Part shown: one piece after another, positions 1 through 5,153 of the stretch | Layout: each line of letters starts with the position of its first letter | Position numbering within the stretch: the first letter of the stretch is position 1 | Source: a bacterium UBP2_UBA4780 | Lineage (GTDB): Bacteria > Edwardsbacteria > AC1 > EtOH8 | Direction: 5' to 3' | Assembly: GCA_002403115.1 (NCBI GenBank) | Contig: DHHE01000111.1 | Span: 1,222 to 6,374 of the forward strand | DNA length: 5,153 bases | Position numbers and translations under genes: made by a program | The notes under the pieces: model-generated | What the model was told of the DNA's origin: nothing | The model's input: only the letters and a program-made list of their open reading frames with translations | The model's database searches: none

Positions 1-1770
1 GGCATCTGCGGCATGATCGCCTTCTCCGGATACGACGGCTTCCTCTACTCCGTCGGCTACCTGGCGGGCTGGGTGGTGGCCATGTTCGTGGTGGCCGAGC
101 CAATCAAGCGCCTGGGCAAGTACACCTTCACCGACGCCCTCAACGCCAAGTTCAACTCCAGGGGCATCCAGCTGGCCGCGGCCATCAGCACCCTGCTGGT
201 CTCCATCTTCTACCTGATCCCGCAGATGGTGGGCGCCGGCAGCCTGGTGACCCCGCTTCTGGGCCTGCCCCACGAGGCCGGGGTGGTTATGGTGGGGACG
301 CTGGTGATCATCATCGTGGCCACGGCCGGCATGGCCTCGACCACCTACGTCCAGTTCCTCAAGGGAGGGATGCTGATAGTCTTCTCCATCGCCCTGGTGT
401 TCCTGGTGCTGTACCGCGGGGTCTCCACCGCGCCCGACCAGGGCGGCGACGTGCCATACCGGCAGTTCGCCGCCGTCAATGTCGGCTCATGGGACGGGCG
501 GAACCTGGCCCTGGCCGACAGCGGCTGGCAGGTGGCCGGTGTCTTCCCGGAGAATGGGGGGAAACTGGTCTTCGTCAAGCTGCTGCGCGGCGGCGAGGAG
601 AGCTTCTGGAAACTAAACGGCGACGGGACCTTGCTGGAGGAGGCCCAGCACATCACCGTCCGGCCCGACGGCACAAGGCTCTACAACGGCCATCCCAAGG
701 AGAAGGGGAGGTTCTACCAGGTGGGCCACATGAGCCGGGTGCTCAAGGGGGGCCGGGAGGTCGCCAAGTCGGGCACCACAGACCTCTTCAGCTTCATCCG
801 CACCGTCAAGGAGGGCACGGTGGTGCGCTGGCTCAAGCACGCCGGGCTCAGGGACGGCGACGACAGGGTGACGGTTTACTACCAGCAGCCGACGGCCGGC
901 CGCGAGATGCTGAAGCCGGGCGTCAAGTTCAAGGTGGACAGCGCCCGGGGGGCCACCACCGCCAACAAACTGGACTTCGTCTCGCTGATGATCGCCCTGT
1001 TCTTCGGCACGGCGGCGCTGCCCCACGTCCTCATCCGCTACTACACCGTGCCCGACCCGGCCAGCGCCCGCAAGTCAACCATCGTGGCCATCGCCGCCAT
1101 CGGCCTGTTCTACATGCTGACCCTCTACATGGGCCTGGGGGCGGCGGTGGGCGGGGTGCTGGACCTGACCAACGACAACATGTCGGCCCCCCTGCTGGCC
1201 AAGTCCTTCGGGGTGACCGTCTTTGCCATCATCTCGGCCCTGGCCTTCGCCACGGTGCTGGGGACGGTCAGCGGCCTGATCATCGCCTCGTCGGGCGCCG
1301 TGGCCCACGACCTGATGGACCGGTTCTTCAAGATCAAGATGGACGAGCACCAGAAGGTGCGCTGGGGCAAGCTGTCGGCGGTGGGGGTGGGCATCATCGC
1401 CATGGTGCTGGGCATCGTCTTCAAGGGGATGAACGTCTCCTACCTGGTGGGCTGGGCCTTCGCCGTGGCCGCCTCGGCCAACCTGCCGACCATCGCCATG
1501 ATCCTGTTCTGGGAGAAGACCACCTCGCGCGGGGTGCTGGCCTCGATCCTGGTGGGGCTGGGCTCGGCCCTGGGCATGATCCTGCTGTCCCAGGAGACCT
1601 TCAACGAGGTCTACCACATCCCGCAGGTCACCGCCCTGATACCATTCAACAATCCGGCCATCGTCTCGGTGCCGCTGAGCTTCCTGACCTTGGTGGTGGT
1701 GTCGCTGCTGACGCAGCGCCAGGAGGCGGCCAGGTCGGCGAGCAGGGCAGTGTCGGAGGAAGGGAAATGA
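1..1770 (+). CDS. actP: ActP-like sodium:solute symporter (cation/acetate symporter family), 5' end cut off by the window, with a large extra loop domain
   Basis: This is an inner-membrane secondary transporter of the sodium:solute symporter family (LeuT fold). It most resembles E. coli ActP, which couples cation entry to uptake of acetate and other short carboxylates. Residues below count from the Met codon at position 13; the frame is open to base 1. From memory of E. coli ActP, about 90 N-terminal residues are missing, so the Met at 13 is internal. ActP-like signatures are SGYDGFLYSVGYLAGW (5-20), GKYTF (35-39), PQMVGAG (70-76), FFGTAALPHVLIRYYTV (330-346) and the helix ending AVAHDLM (429-435). 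About eleven hydrophobic segments are visible, the last at 549-567, followed by a short polar tail. Between the helix at 114-135 and the helix at 321-343 lies a hydrophilic region of about 185 residues, where E. coli ActP has about 40. The stop overlaps the start of the porin gene, so the two are translationally coupled. The family call is firm. Acetate as substrate is inferred, and the insert could alter specificity or partners. Confidence 0.9.
   Translation, partial: GICGMIAFSGYDGFLYSVGYLAGWVVAMFVVAEPIKRLGKYTFTDALNAKFNSRGIQLAAAISTLLVSIFYLIPQMVGAGSLVTPLLGLPHEAGVVMVGTLVIIIVATAGMASTTYVQFLKGGMLIVFSIALVFLVLYRGVSTAPDQGGDVPYRQFAAVNVGSWDGRNLALADSGWQVAGVFPENGGKLVFVKLLRGGEESFWKLNGDGTLLEEAQHITVRPDGTRLYNGHPKEKGRFYQVGHMSRVLKGGREVAKSGTTDLFSFIRTVKEGTVVRWLKHAGLRDGDDRVTVYYQQPTAGREMLKPGVKFKVDSARGATTANKLDFVSLMIALFFGTAALPHVLIRYYTVPDPASARKSTIVAIAAIGLFYMLTLYMGLGAAVGGVLDLTNDNMSAPLLAKSFGVTVFAIISALAFATVLGTVSGLIIASSGAVAHDLMDRFFKIKMDEHQKVRWGKLSAVGVGIIAMVLGIVFKGMNVSYLVGWAFAVAASANLPTIAMILFWEKTTSRGVLASILVGLGSALGMILLSQETFNEVYHIPQVTALIPFNNPAIVSVPLSFLTLVVVSLLTQRQEAARSASRAVSEEGK
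424..906 (+). other. Extra soluble domain inserted in the ActP-like symporter, predicted extracytoplasmic
   Basis: This is the coding segment for about 160 residues (138-298, counting Met at 13 as 1) that have no counterpart in the E. coli ActP loop as I recall it. Similarity resumes around MLKPG (299-303), matching IMKPG in ActP. The segment has no hydrophobic helix. It is rich in charged residues, glycine and short alternating strands (GKLVFVKLL, ESFWKLNGDGT, ITVRPDGTRLYNG), which suggests a small beta-rich fold, followed by a possibly helical stretch (LFSFIRTVKEGTVVRWLKHAG). By the known topology of the family the loop before this helix faces outward, so the domain should sit in the periplasm. 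Base composition and codon use match the rest of the gene, so it is not an obvious recent insertion. I do not recognise the fold. Confidence 0.6.
1755..1760 (+). promoter_or_regulatory. Shine-Dalgarno site for the porin gene, inside the end of the symporter gene
   Basis: GGAGGA lies six bases before the ATG at 1767, within the last codons of the symporter gene. It fixes the porin start at 1767 even though the same frame stays open far upstream. Together with the ATGA stop/start overlap it indicates translational coupling. Confidence 0.8.
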
Positions 1771-2777
1771 GAAACTTAAAGCATCTGGCCGCGCTGGCCG
1801 CGGCCACAGGCCTTCTCTGGGCCGCGCTGCCGGCCGCGCCGGTGGAGGTGGGGCTGGGGACGCTGAGGATCGGCGGAGTGCTGCAGACGGTTTACGGGTA
1901 CGCGCCTTACGGCGGGTTCGACTATCGGGCCTGGTCGTTCACGGAGAAGAGGGCCAGGATAATCTTCAATGGCGACCTGCCGGAACAGAAAGTAAAATAT
2001 CTGGTCCAGCTGGAGGCCCTGCAAGGCGCGCCCCTGTTGGACGCCCGGATACAGGCCTGCGGCTGGCTGCCCAAGACGGACATTTTTATCGGCCAGTTCA
2101 TCCCCGCGGTGGGCCACTACATGCCGCGCTCCACCGCCCTGCTGGAGATGGTGAACTACCCACTGCTGGTCACCAAGTATGCCATGTGGCGGCAGGTGGG
2201 AGCGCAGACAACGACCAAACTGGGCCCGGTCGACTGGAACATGGGCGTATTCAACGGCTACCCGGCCACAAATCCCTTCACAGCTGCTAAATACGATGAT
2301 CCCGGCAAAGACGTGCTGATATCTTCATCGTATAAGTCCTTGGGTTTCGTCCAGCTCTTCGGTTACGGCTGGCTGGGCAACGCGGTCGAAGCGCGCGATG
2401 TGGACGCCCGGCGCAACTGGTTCGGGGGCGGGGCCATGGCGGAGCGCAAGCTGGGCCATGGAATGCTGCTCATCCTGCGAGGCGAGGCGGCGGCCGGGGA
2501 GGAGCGCCGGGGTATGGGCGGTCCTTTGGCCAAAAGCGGGGGGCACTATTTGCACATGGGTTTACGGCCGCATCCCAAAATAGAGCTGCTGGGCCGCTGG
2601 GACAGGTTCGACACCAAGCGAGACGACGACGGGGCGGCCTGGTACACCGGCGGGGTCAATTACTATTTTTCAGGCACCAACCTGATGCTCTACGCAAACT
2701 ACGTCCATAAAAGGCTGGAGACAAATCCTCCAGGCAACGACGACGAGTTCCTGGTGCAGGCCCAGTTGGCGTTCTGA
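1767..2777 (+). CDS. Porin_O_P-type outer-membrane beta-barrel protein (short form)
   Basis: This is a predicted outer-membrane porin of the phosphate-selective porin O/P family (OprO/OprP-like), 336 residues; family members are often around 400 or more. Residues 1-24 form a signal peptide: basic start MRNLKHL, an Ala/Leu core, and probable cleavage near LPAAP. The mature chain shows alternating beta strands. The family pattern is visible in order: EKRARIIFNGDL (60-71), KYLVQLEAL (77-85), LLDARIQ (90-96), the strand DIFIGQFIPAVGHYMP (105-120), the RQVGAQ strand (142-147) and WNMGVFNGYP (157-166). The chain ends QAQLAF, with the C-terminal Phe expected for barrel insertion by BAM. The start is set by GGAGGA at 1755-1760 and by overlap with the symporter stop. 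The likely job is to bring the symporter's substrate across the outer membrane, inferred only from coupling. The phosphate preference of OprP should not be transferred. Confidence 0.85.
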   Translation: MRNLKHLAALAAATGLLWAALPAAPVEVGLGTLRIGGVLQTVYGYAPYGGFDYRAWSFTEKRARIIFNGDLPEQKVKYLVQLEALQGAPLLDARIQACGWLPKTDIFIGQFIPAVGHYMPRSTALLEMVNYPLLVTKYAMWRQVGAQTTTKLGPVDWNMGVFNGYPATNPFTAAKYDDPGKDVLISSSYKSLGFVQLFGYGWLGNAVEARDVDARRNWFGGGAMAERKLGHGMLLILRGEAAAGEERRGMGGPLAKSGGHYLHMGLRPHPKIELLGRWDRFDTKRDDDGAAWYTGGVNYYFSGTNLMLYANYVHKRLETNPPGNDDEFLVQAQLAF

Positions 2778-2790
2778 ACGATCTCACCGA

Positions 2791-2830
2791 AACGCAGGAA
2801 GCCCCGCCTTGCGGCGGGGCTTCCTGCGTT
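2791..2830. terminator. Long perfect hairpin between convergent genes, probable bidirectional terminator
   Basis: An 18-bp perfect inverted repeat, AACGCAGGAAGCCCCGCC (2791-2808) and its complement (2813-2830), encloses the loop TTGC. It starts 13 bases after the porin stop and lies between two genes that converge. Neither strand has a clear U-tract after the stem: the + side continues CGCGCTC and the - side TCGGTG. So it may stop polymerase or protect the 3' end of the mRNA rather than act as a textbook intrinsic terminator. Confidence 0.7.
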
Positions 2831-2872
2831 CGCGCTCTTGTCAAGAGTGGGTGGGTGTCCCATGTTTTTACA

Positions 2873-2902
2873 CACCCCTCGTTCCCCTCTATCTAGAGGG
2901 GA
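2873..2902 (+). repeat. Partial copy of the dyad repeat found at 3542-3591, with a small hairpin
   Basis: The 17 bases CACCCCTCGTTCCCCTC (2873-2889) are identical, in inverted orientation, to 3572-3588. They run into a perfect 9-bp hairpin, TCCCCTCTA (2883-2891) and its complement (2894-2902), with loop TC. The outer right arm of the full element is missing; sequence just past the hairpin belongs to the end of the 184-residue gene, whose stop codon is at 2909. The hairpin may help end transcription of that gene on the - strand, but no U-tract follows. Confidence 0.65.
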
Positions 2903-2908
2903 CTCAGT

Positions 2909-3463
2909 TCAATACGTCCAGTTGGACATGGGCGCGGCCTCGCCCTGGGGGCGGCCGTCCACGAAGGGCTTGTCCGAAAGATACAGCGCGGTGCTGTAAG
3001 CCCTGTTCGGCGGCCGGTCCGGGCCGTCGGGCGGAAGCCAGTGCTCCTCGCGGGCGATCCGGGCCCAGTACTCCCGGCCCGGCAGCAGGGCGAACTCGGC
3101 CAGGGCGGCGTCGGAGGCCTCCATCCTGTTTTTTGCCTCCTCCAGGCAGGCCCGCAGTTCGGGATCGCACGGGTCCCGCTCCAGCCAGGTGGGTTCGATA
3201 TACAGCCTCAGGCCTCGATCGACCTTCACCCTGGCCTCTCCAGTGACTAAAAAGATATCCGAATCGGACCGGTGGGTGTTGGTGTGGCCGGTGTAGCGCC
3301 CGTCCTCGAACATCAGCACCGCGGCCTCGAAGTAGGCGCATGGGGTCCGGCTCCAGACCGCCTCCAACGGCCCGCCTTCGACCCTGGCCCGGAATGCGGC
3401 CTTGGGGTCGGCCAGCTCCTTCCGGTATTCCGAAAGGGATTCGAATTCCCTCAACTTCCTCAT
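2909..3463 (-). CDS. Unnamed 184-residue soluble protein with GIDE-like (MULAN-type) sequence pattern
   Basis: I do not recognise a named gene. The protein has no signal peptide and no membrane helix, so it is probably cytoplasmic. The charged N-terminal part (1-28) may be helical. Residues 30-170 follow a pattern I associate with GIDE domains (bacterial relatives of the MULAN/MUL1 intermembrane part): GPLEAVWSRTPCAYFEAAV (31-49, compare PL-SP-x-PCVYY), DIFLVTGEARVKVDRG (69-84, compare PFLLEDGTGRVLVDP), EFALLPGREYWARIA (123-137, compare E-x-PG-x-VYVLG) and YLSDKPF (161-167, compare LISDK). Known GIDE proteins normally carry flanking membrane helices; this one has none. In-frame TAG stops lie just upstream, so ATG at 3463 is the first possible start. 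No good Shine-Dalgarno is present, though TATAGT at 3480-3475 could give a nearly leaderless mRNA. The gene is convergent with the porin and separated by a terminator from the upstream gene, so it is probably transcribed alone. That the gene is real is likely; the fold is tentative. Confidence 0.75.
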   Translation of the reverse strand: MRKLREFESLSEYRKELADPKAAFRARVEGGPLEAVWSRTPCAYFEAAVLMFEDGRYTGHTNTHRSDSDIFLVTGEARVKVDRGLRLYIEPTWLERDPCDPELRACLEEAKNRMEASDAALAEFALLPGREYWARIAREEHWLPPDGPDRPPNRAYSTALYLSDKPFVDGRPQGEAAPMSNWTY

Positions 3464-3504
3464 ATGCTCATACTACTATATCGAGAGGATGAAATCAAGA
3501 GAAA

Positions 3505-3530
3505 AGAGAGCCGCCCAAAGGCGGCTCTCT
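3505..3530 (-). terminator. Intrinsic terminator for the - strand secreted-protein gene
   Basis: An 11-bp perfect stem, AGAGAGCCGCC, has loop TTTG when read on the - strand. It is followed there by TTTCTCTTGATTTC, a U-rich tail. It lies about 140 bases after the stop of the 489-residue gene and about 40 bases before the start of the 184-residue gene, so it separates the two transcription units. On the + strand no T-run follows, so the direction is clear. Confidence 0.75.
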
Positions 3531-3541
3531 GCCAATAACGC

Positions 3542-3591
3542 GACCACCCCTTAATCCCCTCCTTAATCAAGGAGGGGAACGAGGGGTGGTC
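3542..3591. repeat. 50-bp nested dyad repeat element (REP/MITE-like)
   Basis: Two perfect nested stems form this element. The outer stem is GACCACCCC (3542-3550) with its complement at 3583-3591; the inner stem is CCCCTCCTT (3556-3564) with its complement at 3569-3577, around the loop AATC. A five-base internal mismatch zone (TTAAT against AACGA) lies between them. A 17-bp core is repeated in inverted orientation at 2873-2889. The layout matches dispersed palindromic intergenic repeats known from many genomes of FCB-type candidate phyla, though this is from memory. It lies in the 3' region of the 489-residue gene. Confidence 0.75.
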
Positions 3592-3609
3592 AATAGCAAT
3601 ACCGCACCA

Positions 3610-3669
3610 CTTGTCCTGAGCAATGCCCTGAGCGCTTGCATTGAGCGAAGTCGAAATGCAGTCGAAGGG
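3610..3669. repeat. Degenerate CTGAGCGAAGTCGAAGG-type dispersed repeat next to a stop codon
   Basis: The segment holds pieces of the widespread bacterial repeat whose common form reads TTGTCCTGAGCGAAGTCGAA, here broken up: CTTGTCCTGAGC (3610-3621), CCCTGAGCG (3626-3634), GAGCGAAGTCGAA (3643-3655) and GTCGAAGGG (3661-3669). A dyad TGCATT/AATGCA (3637-3642 and 3655-3660) encloses the middle piece. The repeat directly abuts the TAA stop (3672-3670) of the 489-residue gene. Family membership is from memory; the internal repetition is visible. Confidence 0.55.
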
Positions 3670-5139
3670 TTATCGAAGGAGCACCATCTTCCTGGTGAGC
3701 GCCTTGTCCCCGGCCCGGAGCTGATAGAGGTAGACACCGGCCGCGGCCATGCGGCCGCGCTCGTCCCGGCCGTCCCAGCTAACCGACCCCACCCGGCCCT
3801 CCCCTCGAGGGGAGGCAGCAGAGGGAGAGGTTCCATCCACCAACGTCCTCACCAGCTGCCCGGTTACGTTGTACACTTTGAGGCTGACCAACCCCGGCCT
3901 TGTTAGTTGATAGTTGATGGTTGTCGTCCGAGTGAAGGGGTTGGGCTGGTTCCGGGCCCTCATTTCGCTAACCGGGGCTACGTCCGGCGGCGCGCCCCCG
4001 GCGCCGACGTAGGTGTTGTAAACCGACTGGGCCGAGTCGGAGAGTATCTTTAAAATAGTGGTATCCAGGGCGGCCATGACCCCGACGCAGATGGTGGCGG
4101 TATCGCCAGGGGCCAGGTCGAACGGGCCGGAAACCATGACGAAGCGCTTGTCGCCCGGGACATCGTCGCCTGTTTCGTCGTAGGCGTCCATCACCATGGT
4201 GTTGTAATCATAGCCTTGGAGGACCAGGTAGCGTTCGCTGTCCGTGGCGGGGTCGACGTCGATGGTGAAGATCTTCATGGCCGTCAGGCCCAGCTGCTGG
4301 CCCGGGGCGATGCCATGGGGGTATTGGTTGTCCACCACCCAGACGGTGTCGTAATAATTGTTGACCGGGCTTTCGAAAAATCGGCAGCCGACCACGCCGG
4401 TCACCGGCCAGCCCGGCTCGGGGGTGGTCTGATACTGGAAGGCAAGGTTGCGGGTGTAATCGAAGGAGGTCAAGTCGTTGGCCGCGGAACCGGCCTCGTT
4501 CCCGATGTCGGCGTCGACGCAGGGCCCGGCGTAGATCCGGCGCAGGGTGTCGGGGTTGGGGTTGATGAGCGAGAAGTAGAAGATGACCAGATCGCCCGCA
4601 CCGCCATAGTTCCAGGCGAAGCTCTGCTGGTAGTAGCGGATGTTCAGCCTCTGCTCCCCGGAGAATACGAAGGCCGGGTTCTCGTCGCTGACGGCGGCGA
4701 ACCCGTCCTGGACCGAGATGATGATGGGATTGTTGAGGCTGTCGCGCAGGGGCCAGGCGGCCAGGTCGTTGGGGTCGGTGGAGAGGTACAGCCGGGAGAC
4801 GCTGTCGGTCAGGTAATTGCTGAAGTCCCAGGTGTAGGGGTTGGCCGGCCCCGTCTCGTGCTGTCCGGAATTGGGGTTGTAACCGACGGCCACCATGGTA
4901 TCGGTAGCGTTAAAGCCACCCACCCACAGGCCGGCGCCATAGATGTAGTTGTAGGAAGGACCTCCCCAAAAACCGCCGTCTACGAACGGGCCGTAGTTGG
5001 TGCAAGTTATGGTCCAGTTGTTGATGTTCAGGGTGCGCTGGGACATGATCTTGGGCGACGCCGGGGCTCCGGGCGCGGTGGCGGCCCAAAGGGGCGCGGA
5101 CAGCAACGCGGCGCAGAGAACAAGAACGGCGAGTTTCAT
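3670..5139 (-). CDS. Secreted protein with C-terminal T9SS/FlgD-like sorting domain
   Basis: This 489-residue protein is probably exported to the periplasm and then to the cell surface or outside. Residues 1-20 are a signal peptide (MKLAVLVLCAALLSAPLWAA). The body (30-385) is rich in aromatic residues, Asn and Gly and looks beta-structured. It opens with LNINNWTITCTNYGPFVDGG (37-56) and YIYGAGLWVGG (65-75), a pattern I have seen in large secreted protein families of FCB candidate phyla; no enzyme motif is visible. After a linker (380-394), residues 395-489 form the C-terminal domain: NQPNPFTRTTTINYQL (397-412), VSLKVYNVTGQLVRTLVDG (418-436), VSWDGRDERGR (453-463), AAGVYLYQLRAG (466-477) and the end TRKMVLLR. 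That is the classic type IX secretion C-terminal layout. A palindrome-coded loop extension lies at about 437-450. The start is supported by AAAGGA at 5151-5146. Upstream context is outside the window. Function beyond secretion is unknown. Confidence 0.85.
   Translation of the reverse strand: MKLAVLVLCAALLSAPLWAATAPGAPASPKIMSQRTLNINNWTITCTNYGPFVDGGFWGGPSYNYIYGAGLWVGGFNATDTMVAVGYNPNSGQHETGPANPYTWDFSNYLTDSVSRLYLSTDPNDLAAWPLRDSLNNPIIISVQDGFAAVSDENPAFVFSGEQRLNIRYYQQSFAWNYGGAGDLVIFYFSLINPNPDTLRRIYAGPCVDADIGNEAGSAANDLTSFDYTRNLAFQYQTTPEPGWPVTGVVGCRFFESPVNNYYDTVWVVDNQYPHGIAPGQQLGLTAMKIFTIDVDPATDSERYLVLQGYDYNTMVMDAYDETGDDVPGDKRFVMVSGPFDLAPGDTATICVGVMAALDTTILKILSDSAQSVYNTYVGAGGAPPDVAPVSEMRARNQPNPFTRTTTINYQLTRPGLVSLKVYNVTGQLVRTLVDGTSPSAASPRGEGRVGSVSWDGRDERGRMAAAGVYLYQLRAGDKALTRKMVLLR
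3798..3815. repeat. 18-bp perfect palindrome inside the coding sequence of the sorting domain
   Basis: CCTCCCCTCGAGGGGAGG reads the same on both strands. It lies in the 489-residue gene and, with its flanks, encodes the loop SPSAASPRGEGRVG between LVDG and SVSWDGR. In related C-terminal domains, as I recall them, this gap is about eight residues; here it is about sixteen. The palindrome and GC-rich flanks resemble dispersed intergenic repeats, so this may be a repeat captured in frame. Confidence 0.6.
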
Positions 5140-5145
5140 GGCGGT

Positions 5146-5151
5146 TCCTTT
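5146..5151 (-). promoter_or_regulatory. Shine-Dalgarno site for the secreted-protein gene
   Basis: Read on the - strand, AAAGGA lies six bases before the ATG (5139-5137). It supports this start, which also gives a well-formed signal peptide. The promoter must lie beyond the window edge. Confidence 0.6.
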
Positions 5152-5153
5152 CA

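Noticed and set aside
613..1617. Antisense open frames of 137 and 180 codons (613-1026 and 1075-1617)
   Set aside because: They are GC-driven shadows of the symporter gene: biased His/Gln/Gly/Arg composition, no membrane or domain pattern, and complete overlap with a well-supported gene.
489..1766. Long open + strand frame running into the porin gene, which would give a 762-residue fusion protein
   Set aside because: It overlaps the whole ActP-like gene in another frame, and its translation is Gly/Arg/Pro/His-rich without any domain. The real start is ATG 1767, with a Shine-Dalgarno site and a signal peptide.
2904..3341. Open frames on both strands overlapping the 184-residue gene (for example 2809-3246 + and 2904-3341 -)
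   Set aside because: They are Arg/Pro/Gly-rich low-complexity translations, whereas the 2909-3463 frame has balanced composition and beta-strand patterning.
3475..3503. Possible promoter for the 184-residue gene (TATAGT at 3480-3475 on the - strand)
   Set aside because: The -10-like box is plausible, but no -35 box stands at the right distance; TTGATT at 3498-3493 is only 12 bases away. It is too weak to list as a feature.
3742..3759. CGCGGCC/GGCCGCG inverted repeat
   Set aside because: It lies in codons for the conserved GRMAAAGVY segment and is explained by GC-rich Ala/Gly/Arg codons; no loop extension is associated with it.
3567..3906. Short frames on both strands over the repeats and the end of the secreted-protein gene
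   Set aside because: They translate palindromic repeats (PLPLLPPLEGRAGWG type peptides) and overlap the conserved sorting domain in the wrong frame.
1..5153. CRISPR array, tRNA or rRNA gene, riboswitch, toxin-antitoxin pair or phage defence genes
   Set aside because: Nothing matching these was seen on either strand. The repeats present are too few and irregularly spaced for CRISPR, and the short frames are shadows.

Overview
The window is GC-rich and gene-dense, and it comes from a Gram-negative (outer-membrane) bacterium. The evidence is an outer-membrane porin and a secreted protein ending in a T9SS/FlgD-like C-terminal sorting domain. That C-terminal domain style, combined with high GC and intergenic palindromic repeats, suggests the Fibrobacteres-Chlorobi-Bacteroidetes (FCB) side of the tree, perhaps an uncultivated candidate phylum (Edwardsbacteria, WOR-3/TA06, KSB1 or Eisenbacteria type). 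This placement is an inference from protein style; there is no rRNA or marker gene in the window.

Left half, + strand (1-2777): a two-gene transcription unit. The first gene, cut by the window edge, is a sodium:solute symporter of the ActP (cation/acetate symporter) type. It carries an unusual extra domain of about 160 residues in one loop, predicted to lie outside the cytoplasm. Its TGA stop overlaps the ATG of the second gene (ATGA). The second gene encodes a short Porin_O_P-type outer-membrane beta-barrel with a signal peptide and a C-terminal Phe. Together they look like an outer-membrane plus inner-membrane uptake route for a small anion, probably a short-chain carboxylate. A perfect 18-bp-stem hairpin follows (2791-2830).

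Middle (2831-3669): a convergent, - strand gene for a 184-residue soluble protein. No name can be given, but its sequence pattern resembles the GIDE/MULAN-type beta domain, without the membrane helices usual in that family. It lies between two inverted copies of a 17-bp repeat core. The right copy is part of a 50-bp nested dyad element. A - strand intrinsic terminator (3505-3530) and a second, CTGAGCGAAGTCGAAGG-type repeat fill the other intergenic space.

Right half, - strand (3670-5139): a 489-residue secreted protein with a signal peptide, a long beta-rich body and a C-terminal sorting/anchoring-type domain. An 18-bp perfect palindrome sits inside the coding region of that domain and appears to add about 8 residues in a loop. 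No stretch over 300 bases lacks a gene. There are no RNA genes, CRISPR arrays or intact mobile elements. I see no clearly new multi-gene system. The most unusual items are the symporter insert, the GIDE-like stand-alone protein, and the repeat elements that flank one gene and enter another.
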